NCBI GenBank assembly: GCA_014526335.1
Contig: JACTAT010000016.1
Coordinates: forward strand, 5,259,172-5,323,171
Reading direction: 5' to 3'
DNA length: 64,000 bases
Source: Chrysaora quinquecirrha
Taxonomy: Eukaryota > Cnidaria > Scyphozoa > Semaeostomeae > Pelagiidae
Each line of letters opens with the position of its first letter. The first letter of the stretch is position 1. Of the stretch, positions 44,495-56,474 are shown in pieces. A program made the position numbers and the translations under genes. Under the pieces are notes generated by a model, which was not told where the DNA came from, searched no databases, and worked only from the letters and a program-made list of their open reading frames with translations.

Positions 44495-47400
44495 ATGCCG
44501 CCGAAACAGAAAAGTCCGCTCGAGAAATTGAAGCAAGACAGAAGACAGCTCCGTCGCACGTTTACGAAAATCTACAACGAAGTATCTGGTTTACTCGACA
44601 ATCCGTTCTTCTCAAACGAAGAAATTTCAACGATCAAATCTACGTTCGAAGCGCTCAACGAACAGTTCAAGGAATGCAGCGACTTGGACAAAGATATTAG
44701 AGAAGTTATTCTGGAGGAATATGAAGATGAAGCTGATATGGATGCCTTTTTCGACGAAGTTGACGAGGTAACATCCGTCAACCGAGGTAAGCTCAATAAG
44801 CTTGCATTTGTTATCTCTAAAAGTGAAAAACCAGCGTTGCCCAGGGGCGGATCCAGAGGGGTGCAAAGGGTGCAGATGCACCAGTCAGATTTGGCTGGCA
44901 AAAATATGTATTTTATAATAAATAATATTTTTACGGTTTATTCTCACTTTTACGGTTAACTTCTACGATATGTTTAGATTTTGGCCCTGGGAATCAGTGT
45001 TCCTCAGTCAAAGCGGAGACGAGAATAGAATTTCATTGTGACACTCATCCTCCCCCTTGATTGTCGTCATTATTAAATTGCGGAACAGAATTTTGAGTTC
45101 TCTTCCAATGAAATAGTTTGGTTGTAATTGATCCTGAATTGCACCAGTGGTCTGTAATTCATGGTTGCCAATTGCCCAGAAAGCCAATCAGAAGCCTCAA
45201 AAGTGCTCCACTGACGTCAGATTTGCACCACTCAGGAAGGATAAACCAATCAGAAGCCGTATCTGATGGTGCAGATTGAACTTTCAGGGGGTAATTCAGG
45301 GTGTAAGAGTAGAATCAGAATCAAGAAATAATAGAGAAACTGGCAAACTGCCGATCAGTCAACTCAACTGAATTGTTGTACGATTTCAAAATGGCGGACA
45401 TGAAGCCGCTGCTTTGGGCTTCAAAGTGAATCAGTGACAACGGATAAAAAAATCTTGAAGCTTAAAGAAATGAAGGATGTATTTTGGAGAGAAGTTGATG
45501 TCAGATGGAGGAGTCAAGAAGAGTCGATAAATGTAAATAGAATAAAAAATGTAAATACATTAGGTTAGTGGCCTAAATCGGTGTGAATTTTCGGAGCTGG
45601 AACCCAGTCTGGAATGTATAAAATTTGTACGCCGGACAACAAAATCTGAGGCTCTCCATGTACGCCAGTCATATGGGGAGTGTGGCAAGGCGCACTATTC
45701 TAGGGGGTCTGGGGGTATGCTCCCCCAGAAAATTTTGAAAATTGAAGCCTCTACTTTGTCTTAGAGATGCCTGTTTTCATATAGGTTGTTCACAACAATC
45801 AATTTTCCTTATCAAACTGCAAAATATTTGTACGCCAGTTAGTAAATTAAGGAAAATGTACACCAAAGTGTACGCCAAAAATCAATCGTGTACGCCGGAC
45901 ATGTCCGGTGTACAGCCTTTAGATTCCAGACTGGGCTGGAACTGCCAAAAGAGCAAAGACTTGGCAGAGGAGCTGGAAGTAAACAGAGGTCTCTTGTTTT
46001 TAAAAGTTCGTAATTTATAATTTGTTGTTTGTTTTTATAAACTTGAAATTTTTCTAACGAGAAAAAGTCGTAAGACGTTTAATGTCTGTTCAAGTTACTG
46101 CAATTAGTTATTGTCTTGTTTTATTATTAGTTTATTACAAAACTATGTTTTGAATCGCCGGAATTTATCGTGTTTTTTCTTTTATAATAACCTAAATTTT
46201 GGAGTCATTTCCATAATAACTGTGTTTGAAGGCATTATTCCTATTATTTGCCGTGGGTGAAAAATTTTGGACCCTCAATTCATGCACCACCCAAATTTTT
46301 GGCTGGATCCGCCCCTGTTGCCCATCCCTCTTCTCACTCAAACTCCACCTCCGACTACACCGTTACGTTCTAAGTTACCAGACTTAAAGCTTCCCACTTT
46401 CGACGGAAAAATCACGGAATGGCTTGGGTTTTGGGAACGTTTTCAATCTCAAGTAGGAAAATCGCAAGATCTCCCAAAATCCGCTAAATTTACGTATCTT
46501 ATGGGCCAACTGCGAGGAGACGCATTAGAAACCGTTAAGGGTATCATTCCCTCCGAGCAAAATTACGCCGTCCTTGAACAAACCCTCGAGGAAAATTTCG
46601 GTCTGCCAAGACGCATTATTCGGGCCCACGTCAATAATCTACTGAGAATGCCGAAGCCTGCCCTTCTAGCCTCTAGCCTCAGGCAATTTTACAACTCTCT
46701 TATGGGGGACATTCGTTCATTAGAAGCTTTGCAGATAGACGTTGACGCCTGTGCTCCCTTTATCATACCCATCTTAGAGGAAAAGCTCCCACCCATGTAA
46801 GAAAATCTATTGGGGATTGTGGCAAAGGACAGCATTTCGATTTGCAACTTTTCACGAAAGGTCTCAAAGACTTTATAAACCGTGAAGAACAGTCACAAGC
46901 CGTTAACGACTCTCAAGCCATTCACCCACCCCCGTCACGCTACGTAACCCCAGGGCCTCTGGCCACCACGAGTACGCTTGCTACAACCGTCAATTCACGA
47001 TGCCAATTTTGCACGGGGCCACACGCCGCCTCACAATGCCCCATGTCCGCTAACGACAAAACAACTACGGTTATTCGTAACAAACTCTGTCTGAACTGTT
47101 TATATTCTGGCCATCGTGTCGCCAATTGTACTGCAAGAGGCCGTTGTGCGAAATGCAAAGGAAAACATCATATGGGCCTCCACGGAATTCGCATTCATAC
47201 TAACGCAACAAACGATAATTCTCGACGAAACACAGCTACGAACAGACAACCCCCGTCTCGAGTCAGCACAAACGCCGCTGTGATCTCAAACGATTCATCG
47301 CCCACAACCTCCGCTACAGACACAACGCCCAACGTATCTGACGCACCAAGCCAGACTGTTACGTCAAACTGCGCCTCCGTATTTCCGCATTCTACTCCCG

Positions 47401-50400
47401 TATTGAATATTAGTGAAATCAATTCGTTTAATCAATGTGATATTCTCGTGGATAAATCGTCCTTTGTTGTTAAAAACAAGGAAACTTTGAGTAATAACTT
47501 GAATATCGACTCTGTTCAACTCAATTCTACGTCTGCCTCTAAAGTCTCTGAAATTTCAAGCGCTACTATACTCTTAAAAACTGCCAAAGCCACAGCTGTT
47601 TCCAACGATAAGAAACTAACAGCGAGAATATTTTTTGATGAAGGTTCTCAACGTAGCTACGTTCGTACAGATTTTGCGTCAAAGTTAGGCTTAACACCGA
47701 GTTCTTATGAATTATTATCTGTCTCTGGTTTTGGTGGTAACGTTACTGAACATAATTATGGTGTAACTATGATTGGTTTAGAAACTCCAACCGGTATCGA
47801 ATCTGTCCGTGTTTTAATGTCCGAAGAAATAGTCAAGCCTTTGAATCACTTTGGGTGCTCCGATATCAAATCACACCCCCGTCTTCAAGAGTTGAATTTA
47901 GCCAACGATTTTCACGAAAACTGTTTCGTTGTTGATATTCTCCTAGGCGCGGATGCCGCGTATCGTTTTCTCGGCGCAATTGATGCTAGTTCAACGGAAC
48001 CGCTTATTCAGAATTCTAAATTTGGTTTTATCGTGTCAGGCCCATTGCCAAAAAATGTTTCATCTGATTTCATTTGCCCTGCTAAGCAGGAAATCAAAGA
48101 GATTAGCTCGAATTTACAAGAAACTACTGCAACATCTGAGTCATCAATACGCATTGAAAGTCTTCTTGACAATACTGAATTGTTTATTCAGCTCGATCGT
48201 CTTTTTCAAAACCAATCTCACGTTTCCGATTCTGAAACAAACCAGAATTCAAACGAATTTCTTCACGATTATCGTCAAAAGATTGAATTTCGAAATGGTC
48301 AATATTTTGCCCCCCTGCCCTGGAAAGAAAATCACCCACCTTTGCCGTCCAATTTGAATCTTTGCAAACAACGTTTGAATCAAGTTACTTCTCGTTTGAA
48401 CAAACTGGGTCTTATGGACGCATATTGTAATGTTATGGCAGAGCATTTAAACAAGGGATACATCGAAGAATTATCCGATTTATCAGAACCATGGCCCGAA
48501 CAGGGGTGCCATTATTTGCCGCATTTTTTCGTTCTCAAGGACTCTGAGACCACGCCCCTCAGAATCGTTTTCGCCGCTAATTCGGGTAAAGTCAGCCTGA
48601 ATGATTGTCTTTATACAGGGCCTTGCCTTTTGAATAACCTCAACGAATTATTGCTTCGCTTTCGCTTTCCACAAGTTGCATTTGTGGCTGATATCCAACG
48701 CGCGTTCTTGAATATCAAGCTCAGGGAGGAAGATCGACCTTTCGTTCGTTTCCTATGGTACAAGGACAATGATCCTTCGAAAGAGATCTGTGTTTATTCG
48801 TATACCACAATTGTTTTCGGTCATACAAGCAGTCCTATGTCATTAGGTGCCGTTTTGCTTGAGCACTTGAATAAATTCGATTCACCAGTTGCGGTGGACA
48901 TGTCGCAGAAACTTTACGTAGATAACCTCTTATCTGGGGTCGAAAACGAGGCTGCCGCAGAATCCTATTTTCACGCAGCGCGCGAAATTATGAAAAAAGG
49001 AAATTTCGTCTTACGTCAATGGTGCACTAACTCTGACTCGCTGCGTAAAACAATCGCTGATAATAACACTGGTACCCAGTCCCCGATAATTTCAGTACTA
49101 GGTCTTTCATGGAACAGTGAAACTGACAGTATTTCGTTTCAAGAACACAATTTCGCTTCAAATAATGCATCTCTAACAAAACGTAAGGTTCTAAGCATGG
49201 CTAGTCAGTTGTATGATCCTCTTGGATTCATTTTACCCACTGCTATTACCGCTCGAATATTCATAGCAGACTTATGGGAAGAAAAATTTGGCTGGGATCA
49301 ACCGTTACCCCCTAAAAAAGTAGCTGAATGGCTTAGGATCGAGAAAGAATTAAATTCAGTTTCACGTACTCAGTTTTCTCGATGGATCAATTTCGATCGC
49401 CATCAACCTGTCTCGTTGCATGTTTTCACCGATGCGAGTAAAAACGCCATGGGTGCCACCGCGTACCTGTCACAAGGATCTCAAAGTTTCTTGTTGGGTT
49501 CAAAATCGAAACTAGCCCCCGCAATAAGAGTCTCACCATTCCGCAATTGGAACTTAGTGCTATGCTTCTCGGAGCTCAATTTTGCGCTAGTCTCCTCGAT
49601 ATCGTCAAGAAAGATTTCCATCAGGAATCTGTTCATCTTTGGACCGATTCAGAAATTGCTTTGTATTGGCTAAGCTCTAATCGTAAGCTTAAACAATTTG
49701 TTCAGAACAAGGTTGATGCTATTAATCGTTTATTCGAATCGTCATTCTGGAGTCATACCCCCTCTCAGGAAAACCCCCCTGATCTCGTCTCACGTGGTTG
49801 CTCAGCACTAACGCTTCAAACGTCCACTTTGTGGAACCATGGTCCGTCTTGGATCATAGACACATCATTATGGCCGAAATGGCCTAAGTTACAACCGGAT
49901 TCGACTACAGTAATGACTGCTGTTGCTCAAGAGCATTTAACGCATGAAAACTTGCGCAGCATTTGTAACGTCATAGATTTAGAACGCTTTAACACGTATT
50001 CTCATTTGCTTGGGACTTCGGTCTATGTTTCTCGTTTTTGTAATCGCACGGGAGTTAAAGGACCCCCCCACAGCTGCAGAGCTCGCACTCGTTGAAAATG
50101 AATGGCTAAGACAACAGCAACGCCAATACTACCCGCAGGTAGTTGATTATTTGTCTTCTAAAGATACAAATGCTCGGGGTGCTATCCCACCTATTGTTCG
50201 TCAATTAAATTTGTTCTTAGACGATAATGGTCTCATACGCACTAAAGGCCGTTTTGCACTCGAATCTTCGCTTATTTTGCTGCCACGCAGCTCTCGCTTT
50301 ACGAATCTCTTGATTCTGGATTCCCATCACCGCATGCATCATATCGGTGTTGGAGGGACTATCGTCGCTTTACGAAATCGTTTCTGGGTTCCCGCCGCCC

Positions 50401-51611
50401 GCGCTACGACTCGCCGTCTGCTTCGCAAATGTGTTCAATGTAAAAAGGTAACAGGTCGTCATTATACGCTTCCTATGTCACCAGAACTACCTAAATTTCG
50501 CCAGGACACGTCCGTACGCCCATTTTCGAACATTGGTGTCGATTTTACTGGACATTTGACTGTCAAAGATCGTTCAGGCGATCATGTTAAGGTATACCTA
50601 TGTTTATTCACATGCCTCACTACACGAGCATTGAATCTCGAAATCGTCGAAGATCTCACAACGTCATCGTTTTTACAAGCTTTCCATCGTCATTGCAGCG
50701 TTTTTTCGACACCGCAAATGATCCTATCAGATAAAGCTCAAACCTTTAAGCGTGCAGATCAAGACTTGCAGACTCTGTTATCAAACTTTGATTCTTTAGA
50801 TGTTCAGCGCACTTTCGCTCAGAAACGCATTCGCTTTTTGTACATACCAGCTCGTAGCCCCCATTGGGGTGGTGTTTACGAAAGACTAATTGGTTTAACT
50901 AAAACGTCCTTGAAGAAAGTCTTAGGTCGCTCGTTGATTTCACTGCCAGAATTATACACTCTGATTAAAGAAATTCAAGCCGTCTTGAACGATCGTCCGC
51001 TTACGTCAATCAACTCTGATGTCCATGACTTACAACCGCTTACTCCTAGTCATCTGTTATTCGGCTTCAACGTCACTTCGTTACCTCACCCTTCTCTTGA
51101 CACTGCAGAATACGATCCCACCTTCGGTGACGCTGATGCTATCTCACGTGCACAGCATCGTCGTACTACACTATATCAGCATTTTCTGCGACGTTTTCAG
51201 AAGGAATACCTCTCGTTGCTTCGCGACACTCATTCGTATCAGAATAACAAACACAACGTTTCGCATAATGTAGTCAAAGTTGGAGACATTGTTCTCATCG
51301 CCGATACTGATACACCACGACATCGTTGGGATCTAGGAGTTATCGAGGATTTGATTCTGGGACATGATGGATTATGTCGAGCCGCTGTCGTCCGAAATTC
51401 GAAAGGAAGAACTACACGATCACTGGTGAAGTTATACCCAGTGGAACTCAACGTTAATGACACTTTTGTAAATAGTTCTAAAGACAATGATCTTAATTCT
51501 GCTTTCGAACAATCAGAAGAAGAGGATAACCATCGTCGTCTACCTCGAAGAGCAGCTGTTGCTGCAAGGGACACTATCCAGGCACAGCTAATCGATATGT
51601 CGCAAGATTAG
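44495..51611 (+). CDS. BEL gag-pol polyprotein, interrupted
   Basis: The ATG at 44495 opens a charged N-terminal gag segment, cut at 44842 by a DNA transposon and resumed in the same frame at 46318. A DUF1759-type gag core follows (LPTFDGKITEWLGFWERF), then three Cys-His knuckles at about 47010-47175 (CQFC, CLNCLYSGHRVANC, CAKC). The protease has FDEGSQRSYV (DEG for the usual DSG). The reverse transcriptase has VADIQRAFLNI and YVDNLLSG, and RNase H has FTDASKNAMG and LWTDSE. The integrase has an HHCC finger (HHRMHH...CVQC) and a DDE core (GVDFTG, LSDKAQ, GGVYERL), with a C-terminal DUF5641-like segment. Three one-base frame changes fall in C runs at 46792-46794, 49516-49520 and 50063-50069. 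No in-frame nonsense codon was noticed between them. The polyprotein copies the RNA and integrates the DNA product. Confidence 0.88.
44842..46317. mobile_element. 1,476-bp TIR transposon inserted in BEL gag
   Basis: The ends read inward CAGGGGCGGATCCAG on both sides, and TTGCC is duplicated (44837-44841 and 46318-46322). The flanking gag frame is in register once the element and one TTGCC copy are ignored. The end sequence is hAT-like, but the 5-bp duplication is shorter than the usual 8. The interior has no transposase-like frame. It holds a smaller element at 45604 and GTACGCC(G/A) words around it. Confidence 0.85.
45604..45934. mobile_element. 331-bp hAT-type MITE nested in the 1,476-bp element
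   Basis: Both ends read inward CCAGTCTGGAAT. The 8-bp GCTGGAAC flanks both sides (45596-45603, 45935-45942), the usual hAT duplication length. It contains GTACGCCGGACA near each end in inverted arrangement. Non-coding. Confidence 0.85.
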
Positions 51612-51632
51612 CTTTTCGCCCGGCCCCCAGTG

Positions 51633-51807
51633 TGTCAAGTACTGGGCACTAGATCACGTGATAAGACGCTTTTTCCTGTTCTCTTATTCTTAGTTTTTAG
51701 TATTGTTGTAGTTAGCCAAGTTCACGTAAAGTCACGTTTTTGAATTTAAGGTTGTTTTGTATATATTTATGTATAAAATACACGACTGTCTCTTTCTGTG
51801 CTTCACA
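51633..51807 (+). repeat. BEL 3' LTR
   Basis: 175 bp, TGTCAAGTACTGGG to GTGCTTCACA. It is preceded by a GCCCGGCCCCCAG stretch at the position of the polypurine-tract equivalent, and followed by the AGGCT duplication. Confidence 0.95.
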
Positions 51808-52239
51808 AGGCTTCTTCATAGTGTTTTTTCTTGTAGCAAAGTTTATGATAATTGACCTTATCAAATGATTTATAGAAATATTGGGTCCACGTATTGGTTA
51901 TTGTTCCTTGCTTAGTTTATATTTTCAAGTTCCTCCATAGGGTATCATAGTTTTTTTGATCACCTTTTTAGGTCAATGAAAATAAAACCAGTGTTTGCCC
52001 CTATTTTTTTCCAAGTAAGAGTCATCATCTGTGCCAGCAATAATGCACAGGCAGAACCACTGCTCCCACTCAAACATCCATGTTCAAAATTCCAAGACAA
52101 CCTATGTGATTTCAAATGATTTATAAGATTTTTGGAGATTTATCGCAGTGTATTTTGATTTATAGAGATTGAAAATGGGTGCTTCCTCAAGGACAAAAGG
52201 CATGGTCTAAAAATCATCCCAGGAATTCTGCTCCCAAAT

Positions 52240-55200
52240 CTTCATTCATTCATTCATTCATTCATTCTTTATTTTATAACGGAGGTTTAATGTTTGGCAA
52301 CCTCTTGTTGGCTGATGTGGACCTGCAACAAAAATAATTGCAATACAAAACCCTAATACCTAACTTAAAACCTTGTTATCTTATCTCTATTTCTAATATC
52401 TTAAATACAAATATAGCTAATGACTAAAAATACACAAAGGTATCGAGATCTTTATTCATATTTACAGTGGTTCCCTTACTGAACGAAATTTGTTCGATTG
52501 TTTTGCCATTCTTTGTCAACGATTTCTTAAAATTTAACAAACTGTCAGCACTCTTCAAATCTGAGTTTAAAGTGTTCCATAATATTGATCCTCTGTATTT
52601 TAACGTGTTTCGTTCAGTTTCTGATTTTAATCTTCCAATCTCTACTTTCTCCCCTCTCCGTGAATTACATTTGATGGTATAAATCTCTTCTAGTCTATGT
52701 TTTTCTTCTCCCTTGGCGATCTTATACATCTCAACAGCAATCTTCCTCTTATATATGTATTCAATGTTATTCCAGTTTGCTCTTTGGAGTACTTCTATAT
52801 CTTTCGCCTTTTCGTTTATTTTCCTCACAGTCCTAGCTGCTTTTATGTGCTGACTTTCGATCTTCTGTAGTAGGTTCTTTGAACATGTCCCCCACACCAG
52901 CAGGCCATAGGTTATCTTTGGAACAATCATAGTAAAGTAGATCTTTTCAAGTGTTTCACTTGGCATAAACTTTATCTTTCGTAACATTGCATTGTAAACT
53001 GTAAATTTCTTCCTGACTTTCTCTATTTGTGTGTCCCATTTCAACTTACTGTCAATATACACCCCCAGCAGCTTGCATTCCGTTTTATAATCAACTATTT
53101 TATTGGCGATTTCAATTGGCTTTAAGGGACCAACAAATGCATTCTTTTGAATGATCATTACATCTGTCTTCTTGGCATTTATTGTCATTCTGTTCCTTAC
53201 TCACCATTGCGTTATTTCCTTTGCCAAACATTGCCTACAACGAATGCTGTGATGTCGTCAGCATATAAATGGATTTCTCCTTCTGAATTTGACTCTGATA
53301 TATCATTCATGTATATGGAAAACATTCTTGGGCCCAAGAGAGAGCCTTGTGGAACTCCGTACTTGACCTTTCTCAGCTCAGATGCCACCCCATTTACCTC
53401 AGTAAACTGTTGTCGATCTTCTAAAAAATTTTCCAGGAGATTATAAAGTTGTCCTGTGATTCCGATCGCTTTCAGTTTTTGTTTTAAGATCTGATGGTCT
53501 ATTGAGTCAAAAGCCTTGCTGCAGTCAATGAACATAACCCCAACTGTCTTACCATTATTTATCGCATTTTTCCACACTTCTGATAGATAAAGTAACAGAG
53601 ACTCCGTTTATGTTCATTTCTTGTACGCCCACTGATTTCTTTGCCTTGTTAAATCCACCTGCTCGTCTAGTTGATCACATATAACGGCTTTGTACACCTT
53701 GCCGGCAATGGGCAGCATGGTTAAGGGGCGGTAATGTCCTCTCTCTACTCTTTCGCCTGCTTTAAATGCTGGCTTCAGCTTACCAATTTTCCATGTTGAT
53801 GGGAATTTTCTCTCGAGGTATCCTTGTCTACATATATTTGCCAGACATACACCCATATCATCAGCAAGCACCCTCAACTCATTGGTTGTAATGCCGTCGT
53901 GTCCTGCAGCTTTTTTTGGGTTCAGGATTTTCAGTTTTTCCGTGAATTGCTTACCCGTAAGATTCAGCTCTGATAATGTTGGGGTTACTTTTGATATGTA
54001 TTGGACTTCCTCAACGTGGTTTTCCTCAAATTTATTTGCTAATTCTTCTCCTACATTTGCAAAGAACTTATTGAAGCATTCTGCGATTTTTTTATCATTT
54101 GTCAACATGTCTCCTGTTTCACTCTTGATTGGGCATATTTTCTTTTTCGCTGGTTTTTCTGTGCCTGTTAGCTCTTTCACTATTCTCCAGAAGTCAGAAC
54201 CTCCTCTATCTGTGTCTGCAAGTTTTCTTTTCCAGTATTTTGCCTCCGCTATTTTCAGTTCTTTGCTAACTCTGTTTCTTATCTTTTTGTATTCTTCCCT
54301 GACCTGTGCATCTTGGGTTCTATTTGCCTGTTTTAGTAAGCTAAACCGTTGATTCATTAGCTTTCGTGTCTTACTGTCCATCCAGGGAAGGGATTTAGAC
54401 CTAATCTTTGCCCTTCTCTTTGGTATGCACTCATTACCCACGTCTTTATATAATTTCTCTACCATCCATAGATTTTCATCAGTATCATAGAAAATGTTGC
54501 ATATATGCTAGGGGGCTGTCTGTATCATTTCCCTGAACTTCCCTGTGTCAAACTTTTTCTTGTCTGTTACCATTCTTATGACAGGAGATACCTTTTTTCT
54601 TTGATACTTTAGGATAGAATATATCATTCTATGGTCGGCGATGTCCACGTCAAATACACCTGATCTTTCAACCTTGTCTGGATTACTAACTAGCAGTACA
54701 TCTATCAGGGTCTTCGTGTTTTCTGTTATCCTGGTAGGATCTTTTATGATGTTTTGGAGGCGCTGACTTTTCAATATTTCATTGAGTTTTTTCCCATTTG
54801 TGTTTGCTTTATCAAATAGATCACTATTTAAATCTCCCATTATCAAGATGTTTTTCTTTTTCGTTTTCAAATGTTCTATGTGCTTTTGAATAACGTGAAG
54901 AAACCTCTATCATCAGGTGGTCTATAAACAACAGCAATACATATTTTTTGTGAATGCAAAGTGAGATCAGCCCAAATTGCTTCAATGTTATCGTGCTCTT
55001 TACTTTGCTTTTTCTCCACAAGATCTAGATGCTCACTGAAATAAAGCAAACATCCTCCTCCACTGTTTAATTCCCTGTCCCGTCGGAAGAATTTGTAGCC
55101 TTGAATCTCTAGTTCGCTATCCTCGACTTTTTCATGTAATTTGGTCTCCGTTATGCCTAAGATGTCTATGTTGGTGTTGCATAGGATTAGCTTTATTCCC

Positions 55201-55660
55201 TGCAGTTCCGTCGATGTTAAGAATCCATTTAAATTTACATGGGCAGTTTTGGGAAAAGCTTTGCCCACTTTAAAGCAGTTCGTAAGCTCTCTTAAGAAAC
55301 ACTGCTCAGGAGCGTTTATTCCTTCATTTGGGTTTATAGCTAGACATACTGGGCATTTCCATCCCAAACTGTTCTATAGAGAGCCTCAGCAACGTTCCCA
55401 CACTTTGATCCGATGTGACAGAATTTATTGCATCCAATACACTTGAGGGCTCTGTGGGTTGAGGCTACTGCTCGCTTGCAAACTGCACATGGAAACTTTA
55501 TTGGTCCTGGGTTCATATGAATATCACCCGCTAAAATCATTTTCCATTCCTCAAAACCTTCACTTCTTAGCTGGAAGGTACTTGTGTTTCTTTTCCTTCT
55601 GTCGTAACATATTCGTGATTTCATGTAGCTGTTTTTTTTTACCATCGATCCCTCAAGCTA
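52240..55660 (-). mobile_element. CR1/L2-like LINE, degenerate
   Basis: On the minus strand the coding region runs from about 55645 to 52424, followed by a 3' region ending in six GAAT repeats (52243-52268), a typical LINE 3' microsatellite tail. The 5' limit is uncertain: an open frame up to 55856 shows no domain I recognise. No target-site duplication was found. Confidence 0.8.
52424..55645 (-). pseudogene. LINE protein: PHD-like finger, endonuclease, reverse transcriptase
   Basis: Domain order: a Cys/His-rich PHD-like finger (CAVC, ALKCIGCNKFCHI, WKCPVC) and an EEP endonuclease. The endonuclease has LGITETKL with the catalytic Glu, YRPPDD, IMGDLNSDLF and IADHRMI with the terminal Asp-His. 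The reverse transcriptase follows (KAAGHDGIT, FKAGERVERGHYRPLTML, FIDCSKAFDSID, YGVPQGSLLGP and LYADD), then thumb/C-terminal matter (LLGVYIDSKLKWD, ITYGLLVWG). Nonsense codons interrupt one continuous frame near 54510, 53616, 53610 and 53203; two look like Trp codons changed to stops. One-base shifts occur near 55363, 54897 and 53235. It cannot encode active protein. The finger-plus-endonuclease layout is common in CR1/L2-related LINEs. Confidence 0.8.
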
Positions 55661-56208
55661 CATTTAGGCCCATTCCACTCCAGTGCAGTACAGCACGAAA
55701 TCCATCTGAATCTTTGCAATCATCATCCCAAGTAGTCTTTTCTTTGCATTTTTCTTTTCCTGTATGTTTAAATTGTATTCTTTTAACGGAATAGTTGGAT
55801 AAAAGGCATCCTATCACCAGAAAAACTGATAATTTCTCTCTCCATGTTTTGCACATATCTCAGATTTTCAGCTGAATCTGTTTTTCGAGTCATTTCCCTC
55901 TATCAAAGGAATTTCATTCAATTGAGGGAAACAATAATTCTTTCGATCTGAAGAAATTCCCTTTATCTGATGAATTCTGCAAATCAAAGAACGTGGCCCT
56001 TGCTGCCAGACCTCCTCCTCAGATTTTCAGCTGAATCCTAAACTAGACATACGGTACTACTTTTCCGAAGGCACAAGAATACTGGCAATACAAAAATAGG
56101 TCTATTGTTACAACAATCGTCTCTCGCTCAGCTGTTGTGGATTGGAGCAACTTGTGCAATTTTCAACTTTTCTGGAAATTTTCCATATCATAAATTTATA
56201 TTTGAAAC

Positions 56209-56368
56209 TGTTGGATGATTGGAAGCCATTTGGTGGAGGATAGTAAATTACATCCTCACTTTATGAGGGAAAAGGTCGAAGAGAACGAACTGCCAAAGAA
56301 GAATGGCCAATGCACATGTGCACCTCCTAATGGGAACGAGGCAGGGGGAAGATGGTTATCCGCTTACA
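56209..56368 (-). repeat. Copia 3' LTR
   Basis: 160 bp, 159 identical to the 5' LTR (GAGGGAAAAGG here, GAGGGAATAGG there, plus-strand reading). It includes the copied gag start codon, which here leads into flanking DNA. Confidence 0.93.
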
Positions 56369-56474
56369 CCCCTACTTAAACATATGACTACTGCCTATAA
56401 CAAAACAATAAAGGTTAACATACCTGCTAAATGTCTCTAGATTAAATAACAAGTCCATAAATCGTCCAAAAAAC

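Larger units (their letters stand above)
44226..51807 (+). mobile_element. BEL/Pao LTR retrotransposon with nested insertion
   Basis: The element is bounded by 175-bp LTRs and by the 5-bp duplication AGGCT (44221-44225 and 51808-51812). Order: LTR, primer-binding site, one gag-pol coding unit (44495-51611), LTR. The coding order gag, protease, reverse transcriptase, RNase H, integrase is that of BEL/Pao. LTR identity of 174/175 shows a very recent insertion. A 1,476-bp DNA transposon sits in gag. Without it the element would be about 6.1 kb, a usual BEL length. Confidence 0.93.
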
